DNA from: Marinobacter xestospongiae
GTDB taxonomy: Bacteria; Pseudomonadota; Gammaproteobacteria; Pseudomonadales; Oleiphilaceae
Reading direction: 5' to 3'
Assembly (NCBI RefSeq): GCF_023156385.1
Contig: NZ_JAKZAK010000016.1
Coordinates: 1 to 64,000 of the forward strand
Length of the DNA stretch: 64,000 nt
A program made the position numbers and the translations under genes. The notes beneath the pieces are model-generated. The model did not search any database. It worked only from the letters and a program-made list of their open reading frames with translations, and was not told the DNA's origin. Numbering within the stretch: the first letter of the stretch is position 1; each line of letters begins with the position of its first letter. Of this stretch, positions 37,034-46,766 are shown piece after piece.

Positions 37034-39277
37034 ATGACCGAATCAAAATCCAAGATCGTCTATACCCTGACGGACGAAGCACCCGCCCTGGCCACCCGTT
37101 CCCTGCTTCCGATCCTGGAAACCTATGCCAAGCCGGCCGGTATTGAATTTGAGACCAGTGATATTTCCCTGGCGAGCCGCATCCTGGCCCAGTTCCCGGA
37201 TAGACTGACCGACGAGCAGCGGGTCCCCGATGCCCTGACCGAGCTGGGGGAGTACACCAAGAACCCGCACGCCAACATCATCAAGCTGCCCAACATCAGT
37301 GCCTCCATCCCGCAGCTGCGGGCAGCGATCAAGGAGCTCCAGGCCCAGGGTTACGACCTGCCCGAGTACCTGGAAAACCCCCAGAACGACGACGAGAAAG
37401 ACGCCAAGGCCCGTTACGCCAAGGTGCTCGGCAGTGCGGTGAATCCGGTACTGCGTGAGGGCAACTCGGACCGTCGTGCGCCGGCAGCGGTGAAAGCCTT
37501 TGCCCGCAAGTATCCCCATTCCATGGGCGAGTGGAGCCCGGCTTCCCGCACCCACGTTGCCCACATGCGTGGTGGTGACTTCTACTCCAGCGAGCAGTCC
37601 CTGACCCTGGACAAGGCCACCAACGCCAAGATTGTGTTCGAGAACAGCAAGGGCGAACAGACGGTCCTGAAAGACGACCTGCCGTTGCTGGAAGGCGAAG
37701 TGCTGGATGCCATGTTCATGAGCAAGAAAGCGCTGTGCCAGTTCTTCGAGGACGTGATTGCCGATTGTGAAAACACCGGTGTGATGTTCTCCCTGCACGT
37801 CAAAGCCACCATGATGAAGATCTCCCACCCGATCGTGTTCGGTCACGCGGTGAAGATTTTCTACAAGGAGCTGTTCGACAAGTACGGCGATCTGTTCGAC
37901 GAGATCGGTGTTAACCCGAACAACGGTCTGTCCAGTGTGGTCGAGAAGATCAAGCAGCTGCCGGAATCCAAGCAGGAGCAGATCCAGGAAGACCTGCACA
38001 AGTGCTACGAGCACCGCCCGGAAATCGCCATGGTGGATTCCGTCAAAGGCATCACCAACCTGCACGTACCGAGCGACGTGATTGTCGACGCCTCCATGCC
38101 GGCGATGATCCGCAACTCCGGCAAGATGTGGGCCCGCGACGGCAAGCTCAAGGACACCAAGGCGGTCATGCCGGAGTCCACCTACGCCACCATCTACCAG
38201 GAAGTGATCAACTTCTGTAAGACCCATGGCGCTTTTGACCCGACCACCATGGGTACGGTACCGAACGTGGGGCTGATGGCCCAGAAGGCGGAAGAGTACG
38301 GCTCTCACGACAAGACCTTTGAAATCCAGGAAGACGGCGTCGTCCGCATTGTCGACGCCGATGGCGCGGTACTGACCGAGCACAAGGTTGAGGAAGGCGA
38401 CATCTGGCGTGCCTGCCAGACCAAAGACCTGCCGATCCGCGACTGGGTCAAGCTGGCGGTCAACCGCTCCCGTGCGTCCGGCATGCCGGCCCTGTTCTGG
38501 CTGGACGACGAGCGTCCCCACGACGCCCAGCTGATCAAGAAAGTGGAAACCTACCTCAAGGACCACGACACCGATGGTCTGGAAATCCTCATCAAGAGCC
38601 CGGTGCGCGCCATTCGCTGGACCATGGAGAGGCTGATCCGTGGCCTCGACACCATTTCCGTGACCGGCAACGTGCTGCGTGATTACCTCACCGACCTGTT
38701 CCCGATCCTGGAACTGGGCACCAGCGCCAAGATGCTGTCCATTGTGCCGCTGCTGAACGGCGGTGGCCTGTACGAGACCGGCGCCGGCGGCTCTGCACCG
38801 AAGCACGTGCAGCAGCTGCTGGAAGAGAACCACCTGCGCTGGGATTCCCTGGGTGAGTTCCTGGCCATTGCGGTGTCCCTGGACGAGCTGGGCGAGAAGG
38901 AAAGCAACGCCCGCGCCCGTATCCTTGGCCAGACCATGGACAAGGCCACCGAGCGCCTGCTGGAGAACAACCAGTCGCCGTCTCGCGTGACCGGTGAGCT
39001 GGACAACCGTGGCAGCCACTTCCACCTGGCCCGTTACTGGGCTGAGGAAATGAGCAAGCAGGATGAAGATGCGGAACTGAAGGCGTTCTTCACCAAGCTC
39101 TCCGAGCAGCTGGAAGCCAACAAGGACCAGATCCTCGAGGAAATGAGCGTGATCCAGGGCCACCCGGCGGACATCGGTGGTTACTACCACGCGCCGGCTG
39201 AGCAGGTGGCTGAGGTCATGCAGGCAAGCAAGACCCTCAACACCATCCTGGCCAACGCCCGCGCCGAGATCGACTGA
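37034..39277 (+). CDS. idh: Monomeric NADP-dependent isocitrate dehydrogenase
   Basis: This TCA-cycle enzyme decarboxylates isocitrate to 2-oxoglutarate, making NADPH. At 747 residues it has the usual length of the monomeric (IDH-II) class and matches it throughout, for example [53 protein letters not shown] and [18 protein letters not shown] 37034 follows TAGAGGACGAAA. It is monocistronic, ending in a strong terminator. Confidence 0.97.
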   Translation: MTESKSKIVYTLTDEAPALATRSLLPILETYAKPAGIEFETSDISLASRILAQFPDRLTDEQRVPDALTELGEYTKNPHANIIKLPNISASIPQLRAAIKELQAQGYDLPEYLENPQNDDEKDAKARYAKVLGSAVNPVLREGNSDRRAPAAVKAFARKYPHSMGEWSPASRTHVAHMRGGDFYSSEQSLTLDKATNAKIVFENSKGEQTVLKDDLPLLEGEVLDAMFMSKKALCQFFEDVIADCENTGVMFSLHVKATMMKISHPIVFGHAVKIFYKELFDKYGDLFDEIGVNPNNGLSSVVEKIKQLPESKQEQIQEDLHKCYEHRPEIAMVDSVKGITNLHVPSDVIVDASMPAMIRNSGKMWARDGKLKDTKAVMPESTYATIYQEVINFCKTHGAFDPTTMGTVPNVGLMAQKAEEYGSHDKTFEIQEDGVVRIVDADGAVLTEHKVEEGDIWRACQTKDLPIRDWVKLAVNRSRASGMPALFWLDDERPHDAQLIKKVETYLKDHDTDGLEILIKSPVRAIRWTMERLIRGLDTISVTGNVLRDYLTDLFPILELGTSAKMLSIVPLLNGGGLYETGAGGSAPKHVQQLLEENHLRWDSLGEFLAIAVSLDELGEKESNARARILGQTMDKATERLLENNQSPSRVTGELDNRGSHFHLARYWAEEMSKQDEDAELKAFFTKLSEQLEANKDQILEEMSVIQGHPADIGGYYHAPAEQVAEVMQASKTLNTILANARAEID

Positions 39278-39302
39278 TCCCGGCCAGCCGTACCGGCTCA
39301 CA

Positions 39303-39337
39303 ACCCGAACCACTGCCCGGTGGTTCGGGTTTTTTTT
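39303..39337 (+). terminator. Rho-independent terminator of idh
   Basis: ACCCGAACCAC (39303-39313), loop TGCCCG, GTGGTTCGGGT (39320-39330), followed by a run of Ts to 39337. An 11-bp stem with eight Ts is a textbook intrinsic terminator, 25 bases after the idh stop. Confidence 0.93.
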
Positions 39338-39402
39338 GATCGCAGCCTAACAAAACGGTGGCCCATGCCGGCTGCCGACTTCCCTGTGCAAGGAGATCCG
39401 AA

Positions 39403-40407
39403 GTGAAGAAGTGGATTGTCCGTTTGGGCCTGGTGCCCCTGTTATTGTTGCCGCTGTTGGCCTCGGCCGAGAGCCCGCGGCAACTGGTGTTTTCCCACGT
39501 GGTGGGACCGGATACCCCAAAAGGCAAGATGGCGACCATGTTCCAGTCCATCGTCGAGCAGAAACTGGGCGGTCGCTACCAGGTGGTGGTGCACCCCAAC
39601 TCAACCCTGATGAACGATGTCGAAGTGATCGACGCGGTGGCTGCCGGTGAGGTGCATTTCGCGGCGCCGTCGCTGTCAAAGTTTGCCGGTTACACCTCCC
39701 GCCTGAAGCTGTTCTCGCTGCCGTTCCTGTTCCCGGACATGGCCGCGGTGGACCGTTTTCAGCAGAGTGAGGCGGGCCGGGGATTGCTCACCAGCATGCA
39801 GGACAGCAACATTCTCGGTCTGGGCTATTTGCACAATGGCCTCAAGCAGTTGACCGCGGACCGACCGTTCCATGAGCCCCAGGACCTGGCCGGGCTGCGG
39901 TTCCGGATTATGGATTCGCCGGTACTGCGGGCCCAGTTCGAGCAGATTGGCGCGGAACCGGTACCGCTGGCGTTCGCCGATGTCTACGATGCCCTGGCCA
40001 GCGGCATGATCCAGGGGCAGGAGAACACCTGGTCCAACATCTACTCGAAGAACTTCCAGCACCATCAGCCCTATCTGATGGAATCCAACCACGGCGTGCT
40101 GGACTACCTGCTGATCACCAACAACGCCTTCTGGCAAGGCCTGCCGGATGAGGACCGCCGGATGCTGAGCTACGCCATGGATATTGCTCTGCGCTACGGC
40201 AACAGCGTGGCCACCGCAAAAAGCCGCAACGACCACCAGGACCTGAAGCGGATGCGTGAAGTGACAGTCTACCGCCCCAGTGAAGCCGAACTGGACACCT
40301 GGCGCCGGGCCATGCAGCCGGTATGGGCCGAGTTCGAGGAGGCCATTGGCCGTCACCTCATCGACGCTGCCCTGGCGGCGTCCAAGCCGTCCGCCGGCGA
40401 GCGTTGA
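39403..40407 (+). CDS. Solitary TRAP-type substrate-binding protein
   Basis: A 334-residue periplasmic DctP-family receptor with a signal peptide (about 1-20, PLLASAES) and the C4-dicarboxylate type sequence LVFSHVVGPDTPKGKMATMFQ, RFRIMDSPVLRAQFEQIGAEPVPLAFADVYDALASGMIQGQENTWSNIYSKNF. That pattern is close to malate/succinate/fumarate receptors. GTG 39403 is chosen because AAGGAGA lies seven bases upstream and gives a proper signal sequence. No dctQ or dctM gene adjoins it, so it must work with a permease elsewhere or as a sensor subunit. Confidence 0.88.
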   Translation: MKKWIVRLGLVPLLLLPLLASAESPRQLVFSHVVGPDTPKGKMATMFQSIVEQKLGGRYQVVVHPNSTLMNDVEVIDAVAAGEVHFAAPSLSKFAGYTSRLKLFSLPFLFPDMAAVDRFQQSEAGRGLLTSMQDSNILGLGYLHNGLKQLTADRPFHEPQDLAGLRFRIMDSPVLRAQFEQIGAEPVPLAFADVYDALASGMIQGQENTWSNIYSKNFQHHQPYLMESNHGVLDYLLITNNAFWQGLPDEDRRMLSYAMDIALRYGNSVATAKSRNDHQDLKRMREVTVYRPSEAELDTWRRAMQPVWAEFEEAIGRHLIDAALAASKPSAGER

Positions 40408-40490
40408 AAACCGAAAGGCCAGAATCGATCACACTCTGGTCTTCTTCATCGACCAGCCTTCTCGCCCGGCTCTCCGTTGGCGTGTGCTCT

Positions 40491-40521
40491 TTGCCCAGAT
40501 AGCTCGCAGTAATCTGGGCAA
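40491..40521. repeat. 10-bp perfect inverted repeat (hairpin)
   Basis: TTGCCCAGAT (40491-40500) and ATCTGGGCAA (40512-40521) around an 11-base loop, in the convergent gap between the TRAP receptor and the SRPBCC gene. It may be part of the 3-prime end structure of the receptor mRNA. Confidence 0.6.
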
Positions 40522-40569
40522 GACAGCGATCCTCAGAATGGTGGGCATACCCGTGGTAAGTGGTATCAC

Positions 40570-40597
40570 CGCGGGTAATAGTGGACTACTACCCGCG
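40570..40597. terminator. Bidirectional hairpin between convergent genes
   Basis: CGCGGGTAATAG (40570-40581) pairs with CTACTACCCGCG (40586-40597), 11 of 12 positions, loop TGGA. On the plus strand it is followed by ACATTTT. It separates the convergent TRAP receptor and SRPBCC genes and could terminate either. Confidence 0.55.
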
Positions 40598-40622
40598 ACA
40601 TTTTCGGAACAGTGGCACGCCG

Positions 40623-41165
40623 TTAGGGCGTCAGCCCAAGTCGCCGGGCATATTCCCCTTCGGTCTCAGCGATGGTGGCCCAGAATGCCGGTGGCTGCTG
40701 TTGCTCCAGCCTGGCCAGCAGAAAGGCCAGATGGGTGTGCCAGCCACTGGCGACCGAGAGCAGATGCTCGCCCCGCTGAAGCAGGCTGTGGCGTATCACC
40801 AGTTTGACCTTTTCGCCCTGCGGGCTCAGCTCGAAACTGACTTCCGTCATCTCATCGCCCATGGGCCAGGTGAAGCGCAATAGTCGGTGAGGTTCACAGG
40901 CCAGAATGGTGCCCCGCTGGATGTGTTCGTCATCGTACTGGGCGTATTTGGCTGGGGGGGTGTCCTCAGCGCCGGACAGCTGGCTGTTGTGGAATCGCAA
41001 CTCCACCTCACCGTCCGGTTCCAGTGTCATCGGGCCGGCCGCCAGCCATTGCCGTCGCAGTTCCGGATCGGTCAGATATTGCCAGACCCGCTCGACCGGG
41101 CCAGGCAGCAGTCGTTCAATGGTCAGGGTGTCGGGGTTGCTGAGTTCGCCATAGGGTTGGGTCAT
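40623..41165 (-). CDS. SRPBCC/AHSA1 family protein
   Basis: A 180-residue START-like protein of the Aha1/AHSA1 type: LTIERLLPGPVERVWQYLTDPELRRQWLAAG, GTILACEPHRLLRFTWP and a W-rich last third. These cytosolic proteins bind hydrophobic ligands; many unknown ones are cotranscribed with ArsR regulators, as here. It follows the ArsR gene by 24 bases on the same strand. Confidence 0.88.
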   Translation of the reverse strand: MTQPYGELSNPDTLTIERLLPGPVERVWQYLTDPELRRQWLAAGPMTLEPDGEVELRFHNSQLSGAEDTPPAKYAQYDDEHIQRGTILACEPHRLLRFTWPMGDEMTEVSFELSPQGEKVKLVIRHSLLQRGEHLLSVASGWHTHLAFLLARLEQQQPPAFWATIAETEGEYARRLGLTP

Positions 41166-41189
41166 GGTGTTTTCTCCTCACAGTGGTCC

Positions 41190-41564
41190 TCACGTGGATG
41201 GAGCATCCCGACGGCTTTCTGGATCGGCTTTGGCGGCATCCTCCGCTTCCAGCAAATGCTCCAGGGTGTCCAGCTGGTGGTGCCAGAACTGTTCGTAATG
41301 GCGTATCCACTCCATACCGCCATGCATGGGCGCGGCGTTGAGCTGGCAGATGTGGCTTCGTCCCTGTACCTGCCGGGTTAGCAAACCGGCCCGCTCCAGA
41401 ACCCGAATGTGCTTGGAGGCGGCCGCCAGGGAAATCTCGAACGGGGCGGCCAGGGCCCCGACCGGTTGGGGGTGGTGGGCCAGTGCCTGCAGCATCGCCC
41501 GCCGGGTTGGGTCCGCCAGGGCATGGAACAGTTGGTTGAGGGCATCATCGCTATAGTTAACCAT
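41190..41564 (-). CDS. ArsR family transcription regulator
   Basis: A 124-residue winged-helix repressor: LFHALADPTRRAMLQALAHHPQPVGALAAPFEISLAAASKHIRVLERAGLLTR. No cysteine metal site (CxC) is present, so it is the non-metal subgroup that accompanies AHSA1 proteins. ATG 41564 is chosen; the frame is open 12 codons upstream. It diverges from a second SRPBCC gene, so it probably controls both sides. Confidence 0.88.
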   Translation of the reverse strand: MVNYSDDALNQLFHALADPTRRAMLQALAHHPQPVGALAAPFEISLAAASKHIRVLERAGLLTRQVQGRSHICQLNAAPMHGGMEWIRHYEQFWHHQLDTLEHLLEAEDAAKADPESRRDAPST

Positions 41565-41672
41565 GTGGTTTAATATCTGCCGAATTCCTGCAACTGTCAA
41601 CCTTTTGGTTGAATAATATCTGGTGGGATGCCACGATCAGGCAAAGCCTGAACGTCGAAAGGAGCGCGACCC

Positions 41673-42122
41673 ATGAGTACTGCCACTGTGGAAGACCAGG
41701 GTTTTTCGGTAACGACACGCATCCAGGCGTCTCCGGACGCGGTTTTCAAGGCCTGGACAGACGGACCGTCGCTGGCGCGATGGCTGGCTGCCAGTGTTGA
41801 AATCGATGCCCGCCCAGGCGGCGCTTACGTCTATCGCTGGCCCACTCCGGACGGTGAGCTGTCCGCCCGGGGCGAGTTCAAAGAACTGGTGCCCGGCCAG
41901 CGCATTGTCCAAAGCTGGGAGTCTTGGGGCCCGCAAGGCCGCTTCGATGGCGCCGACGCCGAGATCGTGCTGGAATTCCGGGACCTGGGGGATGGCTGGA
42001 CGGAAATGGTCCAGACTGAGACCGGTCCGGCTTACCGGGACCCGTCGCATACCGATATGGCCATCAACGGTACCAAACAGGCTCACGAGGCACTGGTGGC
42101 GTTCGTCACCCAGCCAGGCTGA
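41673..42122 (+). CDS. SRPBCC/AHSA1 family protein
   Basis: A 149-residue START-like protein (VTTRIQASPDAVFKAWTDGPSLARWLAASVEIDARPGGAYVYRWP, GEFKELVPGQRIVQSWES). It is a second AHSA1-type protein, on the opposite side of the ArsR gene. Sequence similarity with the 40623 gene is modest, so the two may bind different ligands. ATG 41673 follows GAAAGGAGCGCGACCC. Confidence 0.87.
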   Translation: MSTATVEDQGFSVTTRIQASPDAVFKAWTDGPSLARWLAASVEIDARPGGAYVYRWPTPDGELSARGEFKELVPGQRIVQSWESWGPQGRFDGADAEIVLEFRDLGDGWTEMVQTETGPAYRDPSHTDMAINGTKQAHEALVAFVTQPG

Positions 42123-42188
42123 CCGGCAGCCCGGCGTAGCCGAGCTATACTGGGGGAAACACCCGCTTCCAGCCCAGGCCGTTTGTCT

Positions 42189-43337
42189 ATGGCGCCCATC
42201 GATGTGGTACACCTTGTTGGCTCCTCGATCTACGCCGTGTTTCTGGTGCTGTTCTTATGGTTGAACCGTTTTCCCCGTACCCATTCGGTAGCCATCTGGT
42301 GGGCACTGGCAATGCTATGCCTGTTGTCGGCGAGACTCAGCCTGCTGTTGCCTGATTGGGGGGCGGAAGAGCGCATCGCCGAAGCCGTCTACATCGCCTT
42401 TGTGGTGCTGGAAAAGCTGTTCCTGGTAACCGGCTTGATCCGGTTGCTTGCGCTCGACTCCCTTGAAAGGTACTGCCGTGGTGTCGCCTTGCTGGCCCTG
42501 GTCTGGCTGGTGGCCGGTGTGGGGTTCGACCTGGCTGTTACGACGGTGGCTTGGGGGGTGGTGCTGTTCAACAGCAGTGCACTGGGGCTGTTGGCCGTTC
42601 TGGCCTATCGCTACCGTCATCGGGTGCCTAAAGGCATGCTGGTTTTCACCGCGTTGGTGGCCGCGGTTTTCTCTGTGTACTGGCTGAGTTATCCGTCGTT
42701 ACGGTTTGAACCTGAGACCCAGGCTGCGGGTTTTGTGACGGGCATGGTGTTCTCGGTGCTGTTGTACCTGTCGTTGATTGGCGCATTGCTGTTGCTGTTT
42801 CAGCAGCGTTTGCTGGATGCGGAGTCCCGGGCACTGGAGCTGGCTTACCTCGACCCGCTGACCGGGCTCAACAACCAACGGTACATGACCAAGCTGTTCG
42901 AAGACGCTCTGCTGCTGGCCACCCGCCCTCACCAATCTGTGGCACTGATCTACATCGATCTGGACAACTTCAAGCCGATCAATGATCGTGCCGGTCACTG
43001 CATCGGCGATGAGGTGCTCAAGATCGTGGCGCAACGGTTACGGGAGCACACCCGCAGTACCGACATCTGCGCCCGCCTGGGGGGCGATGAGTTCGTGGTG
43101 ATTGCCACCCAGCTGAACGATGCCGCTCACGTCCACGACATTGCGGCCAAGTTACTGGCACGGCTGAAAGACGACATCCAGGTCGGCGGCCAGCACTACA
43201 ACATTGGTGCCAGCATTGGCATCAGCCTGTACCCCACCCACGGTGAGGCACTGGCGCAACTCCTGGAAAAAGCCGATCAGGCGATGTACCAGATCAAAAA
43301 GCACGGCAAGAGCGGCTATCAGCTTTTTGATGCCTGA
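42189..43337 (+). CDS. Membrane diguanylate cyclase (GGDEF)
   Basis: A 382-residue protein with about seven N-terminal helices (1-205) and a C-terminal GGDEF domain that makes cyclic di-GMP. The signature GGDEF is at 298-302 and an inhibitory RxxD (R289-D292) sits five residues before it, so product inhibition is expected. YIDLDNFKPIND carries the metal-binding aspartate. ATG 42189 is preferred to a TTG two codons earlier. Its 3-prime end overlaps the convergent pseudouridine synthase by 19 bases. Confidence 0.9.
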   Translation: MAPIDVVHLVGSSIYAVFLVLFLWLNRFPRTHSVAIWWALAMLCLLSARLSLLLPDWGAEERIAEAVYIAFVVLEKLFLVTGLIRLLALDSLERYCRGVALLALVWLVAGVGFDLAVTTVAWGVVLFNSSALGLLAVLAYRYRHRVPKGMLVFTALVAAVFSVYWLSYPSLRFEPETQAAGFVTGMVFSVLLYLSLIGALLLLFQQRLLDAESRALELAYLDPLTGLNNQRYMTKLFEDALLLATRPHQSVALIYIDLDNFKPINDRAGHCIGDEVLKIVAQRLREHTRSTDICARLGGDEFVVIATQLNDAAHVHDIAAKLLARLKDDIQVGGQHYNIGASIGISLYPTHGEALAQLLEKADQAMYQIKKHGKSGYQLFDA

Positions 43338-44155
43338 TCAGCCGCACCCTCCAGCCACAACGCCTCAGGCAGTGACACCTCGATGGCCTTGCGGCTCAGC
43401 GGGCACCGAAAACTCAGTGCCTGGGCCAGCAGCTGCAGGGTCTCGCCCTTGCCGTCACCGTAGAGCCGGTCACCGACGATGGCGTGGCCAATGCCCGCCA
43501 GGTGGCGCCGGATCTGGTGTTTGCGGCCGGTTTCGATCACCACTTCCACCAGGGTACTGTCCTGCTGCGGATCATACGCCAGGGTGGTGACGCGGCTGAT
43601 CGCGGCCTTGCCGTCGATGGGCTCGTCCAGCACCTGGTCGCTGGCCTGCAGGTCACCACAGACCCAGGCCTGATAGACCTTGCGGATATCCCGACCCTGG
43701 AACAGCTGGGACAGCGCACCGGCAGCCTTGCCGTCATGGGCCACCAGCATCAGGCCGGCGGCATCGGCATCGAGCCGGTGGACCAGAAATACCTCACGGC
43801 CGGTTCGCTGTTCCACCCAGCGCAACAGACTGCAATGGTCTCCCCACTGGGAACCCTGGGCCAGCAATCCGTGGGGTTTGTACCACAGGCTGTAGCGCTT
43901 GCCATCCTGCACACAGGACGCTTCCGGCGGGGTGCGTGCCAGCACGGTGTCATCGTAATACAGCGCCAGCCGGATTCCGGGGTACAGAGTCTTGGTGGCC
44001 CGTCGCAATCGCAGGGTCTTGCCTTTCCAGGTCCACCAGCAGGCGCCCTTGGTCATGGCGTCCTTGATGCGTCCCTTGGACAGCCCGGTGTGGGCTGCCA
44101 GGGCATCGGCAGCGGTTTGAGTCTCGCTGAGGGTAAGTTCGAAGGTCTGTCGCAT
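43319..44155 (-). CDS. RluA-type pseudouridine synthase
   Basis: A 278-residue RNA pseudouridine synthase with the catalytic aspartate in VHRLDADAAGLML (HRLD motif) and the late GRKHQIRRHLAGIGHAIVGDRLYG. The N-terminus lacks a clear S4 domain signature but has a similar basic segment. The target uridine cannot be told from sequence. Confidence 0.88.
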   Translation of the reverse strand: MRQTFELTLSETQTAADALAAHTGLSKGRIKDAMTKGACWWTWKGKTLRLRRATKTLYPGIRLALYYDDTVLARTPPEASCVQDGKRYSLWYKPHGLLAQGSQWGDHCSLLRWVEQRTGREVFLVHRLDADAAGLMLVAHDGKAAGALSQLFQGRDIRKVYQAWVCGDLQASDQVLDEPIDGKAAISRVTTLAYDPQQDSTLVEVVIETGRKHQIRRHLAGIGHAIVGDRLYGDGKGETLQLLAQALSFRCPLSRKAIEVSLPEALWLEGAADQASKS

Positions 44156-44263
44156 GGGGAATCGGGGCCGGTGGTGATCTGACTGCCTATTAAAGCGGCG
44201 CCGGGGGGAATTGCAACCCGGCGTGTCGATGCGGACGGGATCCGGCCCTCGGCAGATCAGGCA

Positions 44264-46600
44264 TTAGTCGGCTATGCCTTTGCGGTGGTCGATGGTTGGC
44301 GGTGTGAAGACCGTTACCGGCGCTGCCGGTTCGAGGTAACGTTCGACCTCCACCAGACAGGACATGGCGCTGGGGCCTTGTGCCAGCCGGGAGGTGCCCT
44401 GATCCCGGGTCAGTACGTTGGGATTGCCGTGCAGGCATGACAGGCCACTGGCCGATGACGACGGCGGGTCATACCACGCGCCGGTGCTGAGTTGCACGAC
44501 CTGCGGGCGCACATCATCACTGACAATGGCCGACGCCAGGCACCCGCCCCGGTGGTTAAAGACCCGAACCAGATCGCCGTGGCGAATGCCGCGAGCGGCG
44601 GCATCGTCGGGATGCAGCATGACCGGTTCGCGGCCATTGAGCTTGGCGCTGCGACTGTGTCGGCCATGGTCCAGCTGTGAGTGCAGCTTGGTCCTTGGCT
44701 GGTTGGAGATCAGGTGCAGGGGCGTTGCCGCGGTGGCGCCGCCGAGCCATTCACGTGGCGGTATCCAGCAGGGATAGCCGGGGCAGTCGTCGTAGCCGAA
44801 ACCGGCCACGGTTGCCGAGAACAGTTCGATTTTTCCGCTGGGAGTGCCCAGGGGATGGGTTTCCGGGTCTCGGCGAAACGCCTGCATCAGGACCTGCGGT
44901 TGCCGCGGGGGCTCGGCCTCGAACCAGCCCTGCTGGCGGAATTGTTCGAAGTCCGGCAGTTCAATGCCCTGCACCGCCGCCTTGTCCCGGGTCTCGTCGT
45001 ACAGTCGGGCCAGCCATTGGCTTTCATCCAGTCCGTCGGTAAATGCCTCCTCCACCCCCAGAGCCTTGGCCAGGGCGCTGAAAATGGCATAGTCGGTACG
45101 GCTTTCCCCAACCGGGTCAATGGCCTGGGTCATGTACACCAGGAACGGGTCACGGCTGGACGAAGCGATGTCGTTCCGCTCCAGATGGGTGGCCGCGGGC
45201 AAAATAATGTCGGCATGGCGGGCATGGGCATTCCAGCACCAGTCATGGACGATGACGGTGTCTGGCCGTTGCCAGGCCTGTCGCAGCCGATCCAGGTCCT
45301 GGTGGTGGTGGAAGGGGTTGCCGCCAGCCCAGTACACCAGCTTTATCTCCGGGTAGTGTCCGGACTGGCCGTTGTAGTCGAAGCGTTCACCGGGATTCAG
45401 CAGCATGTCGGCAATCCGGGCGACCGGGATGAACTGTTTCACCGGGTTGTTGCCCTGGGGCAAGGCCGCGCCCGGAATGCCCTGATAGTTGGCGCCGATG
45501 GCGTTCATGGCGCAGTAGCCGAAGCCGATACCACCACCCTCGGTGCCGATCTGGCCCAGCATGGCGGCGACGGCGATGGCGGCCCAGTAGGGCTGCTCAC
45601 CGTAATCCTGCCGGGTTAGTGACCAGCTCACGGAGATCATGGTGCGTTCCCGGGCCATCCGCCTGGCCAGCTGGCGGATATCATCGGCGTCGAGCTGGCA
45701 GAGTGTTGCTGCCCAATCGGCGTCTTTGGCCTGACCATCGCTGTGTCCGAGCACGTAGTCACGGAAGCGCTCAAACCCGACCGTATGGCTGGCAATGAAC
45801 TGCTGGTTGGTCAGGCCCTCGCTTTCCAGGGTATGGGCGATGGCCAACAACAGCGCGACATCGCTGCCGGGTCTGAGCGGCAGCCAGTCGGCCCCTGCCT
45901 CGGCCATGACGTCCGAGCGAATCGGGCTGATGTTGATGAGACGGACCCCATCTGCCACCGCATCCAGCAGGTCCTGTCGCTGGACATGCTTTCCTACTCC
46001 GCCATTGGTGACCTGCCCGTTTTTCAGCGGGATACCGCCAATGGCCACGAACAGGTCGGTGTGCTTGCGCATCTGGGCCCAGCTGGTGGCGCCGTTCACC
46101 ATAGGGTAAAAACTGCCCAGGACGTGAGGCAGAGTGACTTCCGCAGCCGCGTAGCTGTAGGTGTTGACGGAGGCGGTATAGCCGCCGATGGTGTTGAGGA
46201 AGCGTTTTAGCTGGCTCTGGGCATGATGGAACCGGCCAGCGCTGGACCAACCGTAGGACCCGCCATAAATCGCTTCGTTGCCATGGTGCTGACGAACCCG
46301 GTTCAGTTCGGCGGCTACCCGCTCGATGGCTTCGGGCCAGGGAAGCGCGACGAAGTCTTCGCTACCCCTTCGCCCGTCGGCAGGACCCGCTCCCTGCTCC
46401 AGCCAGCCACGTCGAAACATCGGTTGGGTAATCCGCAGCGGGCCATCCACCACATCCGCCATGCCCTGACCAATCGCGGATGGGTCAGGGTCACGTTCGA
46501 ATGGGGTCAGAGCCGTGACCCGACCATTCTGGGTGTGGACAAGGTAGGTGCCCCAGTGAGTGGCGGTCAGCGAACCATCGGCGTGTGAGGTGGCGGGCAT
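44264..46600 (-). CDS. bisC: BisC/TorA family molybdopterin oxidoreductase
   Basis: A molybdopterin-guanine-dinucleotide enzyme of the DMSO-reductase family, 778 residues. The GSYGWSSAGRFHHAQSQLKRFLN stretch holds the Mo-liganding serine and is typical of TorA/BisC. No Tat signal or iron-sulphur cysteine cluster is present, so it should be cytoplasmic, as for biotin/methionine sulphoxide reductase BisC. C-terminal domain HPDDAAARGIRHGDLVRVFNHRGG binds the cofactor. It lies downstream of fumC on the same strand, 166 bases away, and so may have its own promoter. Confidence 0.88.
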   Translation of the reverse strand: MPATSHADGSLTATHWGTYLVHTQNGRVTALTPFERDPDPSAIGQGMADVVDGPLRITQPMFRRGWLEQGAGPADGRRGSEDFVALPWPEAIERVAAELNRVRQHHGNEAIYGGSYGWSSAGRFHHAQSQLKRFLNTIGGYTASVNTYSYAAAEVTLPHVLGSFYPMVNGATSWAQMRKHTDLFVAIGGIPLKNGQVTNGGVGKHVQRQDLLDAVADGVRLINISPIRSDVMAEAGADWLPLRPGSDVALLLAIAHTLESEGLTNQQFIASHTVGFERFRDYVLGHSDGQAKDADWAATLCQLDADDIRQLARRMARERTMISVSWSLTRQDYGEQPYWAAIAVAAMLGQIGTEGGGIGFGYCAMNAIGANYQGIPGAALPQGNNPVKQFIPVARIADMLLNPGERFDYNGQSGHYPEIKLVYWAGGNPFHHHQDLDRLRQAWQRPDTVIVHDWCWNAHARHADIILPAATHLERNDIASSSRDPFLVYMTQAIDPVGESRTDYAIFSALAKALGVEEAFTDGLDESQWLARLYDETRDKAAVQGIELPDFEQFRQQGWFEAEPPRQPQVLMQAFRRDPETHPLGTPSGKIELFSATVAGFGYDDCPGYPCWIPPREWLGGATAATPLHLISNQPRTKLHSQLDHGRHSRSAKLNGREPVMLHPDDAAARGIRHGDLVRVFNHRGGCLASAIVSDDVRPQVVQLSTGAWYDPPSSSASGLSCLHGNPNVLTRDQGTSRLAQGPSAMSCLVEVERYLEPAAPVTVFTPPTIDHRKGIAD

Positions 46601-46766
46601 GGGCGACTCCGGTTGGTGTTTAGGGCATCACAGCACAAAAAAACACCAGTGGCAAACCCTTGGTTAAATTTGCATCTATTAAGTATATGTACTTGGTTTT
46701 GGTGGTGCGGCGGTCGGTTGTACCCCGATTGCTGACCGCCGCATTGCTGATCACGGCTGCCAGAGT

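Noticed and set aside
37043..39313. A 756-codon open frame on the minus strand opposite idh
   Set aside because: It is fully antisense to the certain idh gene and its composition (Val, Gly, Leu, His rich) follows from reversed codons of idh.
43319..43337. Possible fusion or frameshift where the cyclase and pseudouridine synthase genes overlap
   Set aside because: The genes are convergent and both C-termini look complete; this is a normal tail-to-tail overlap.
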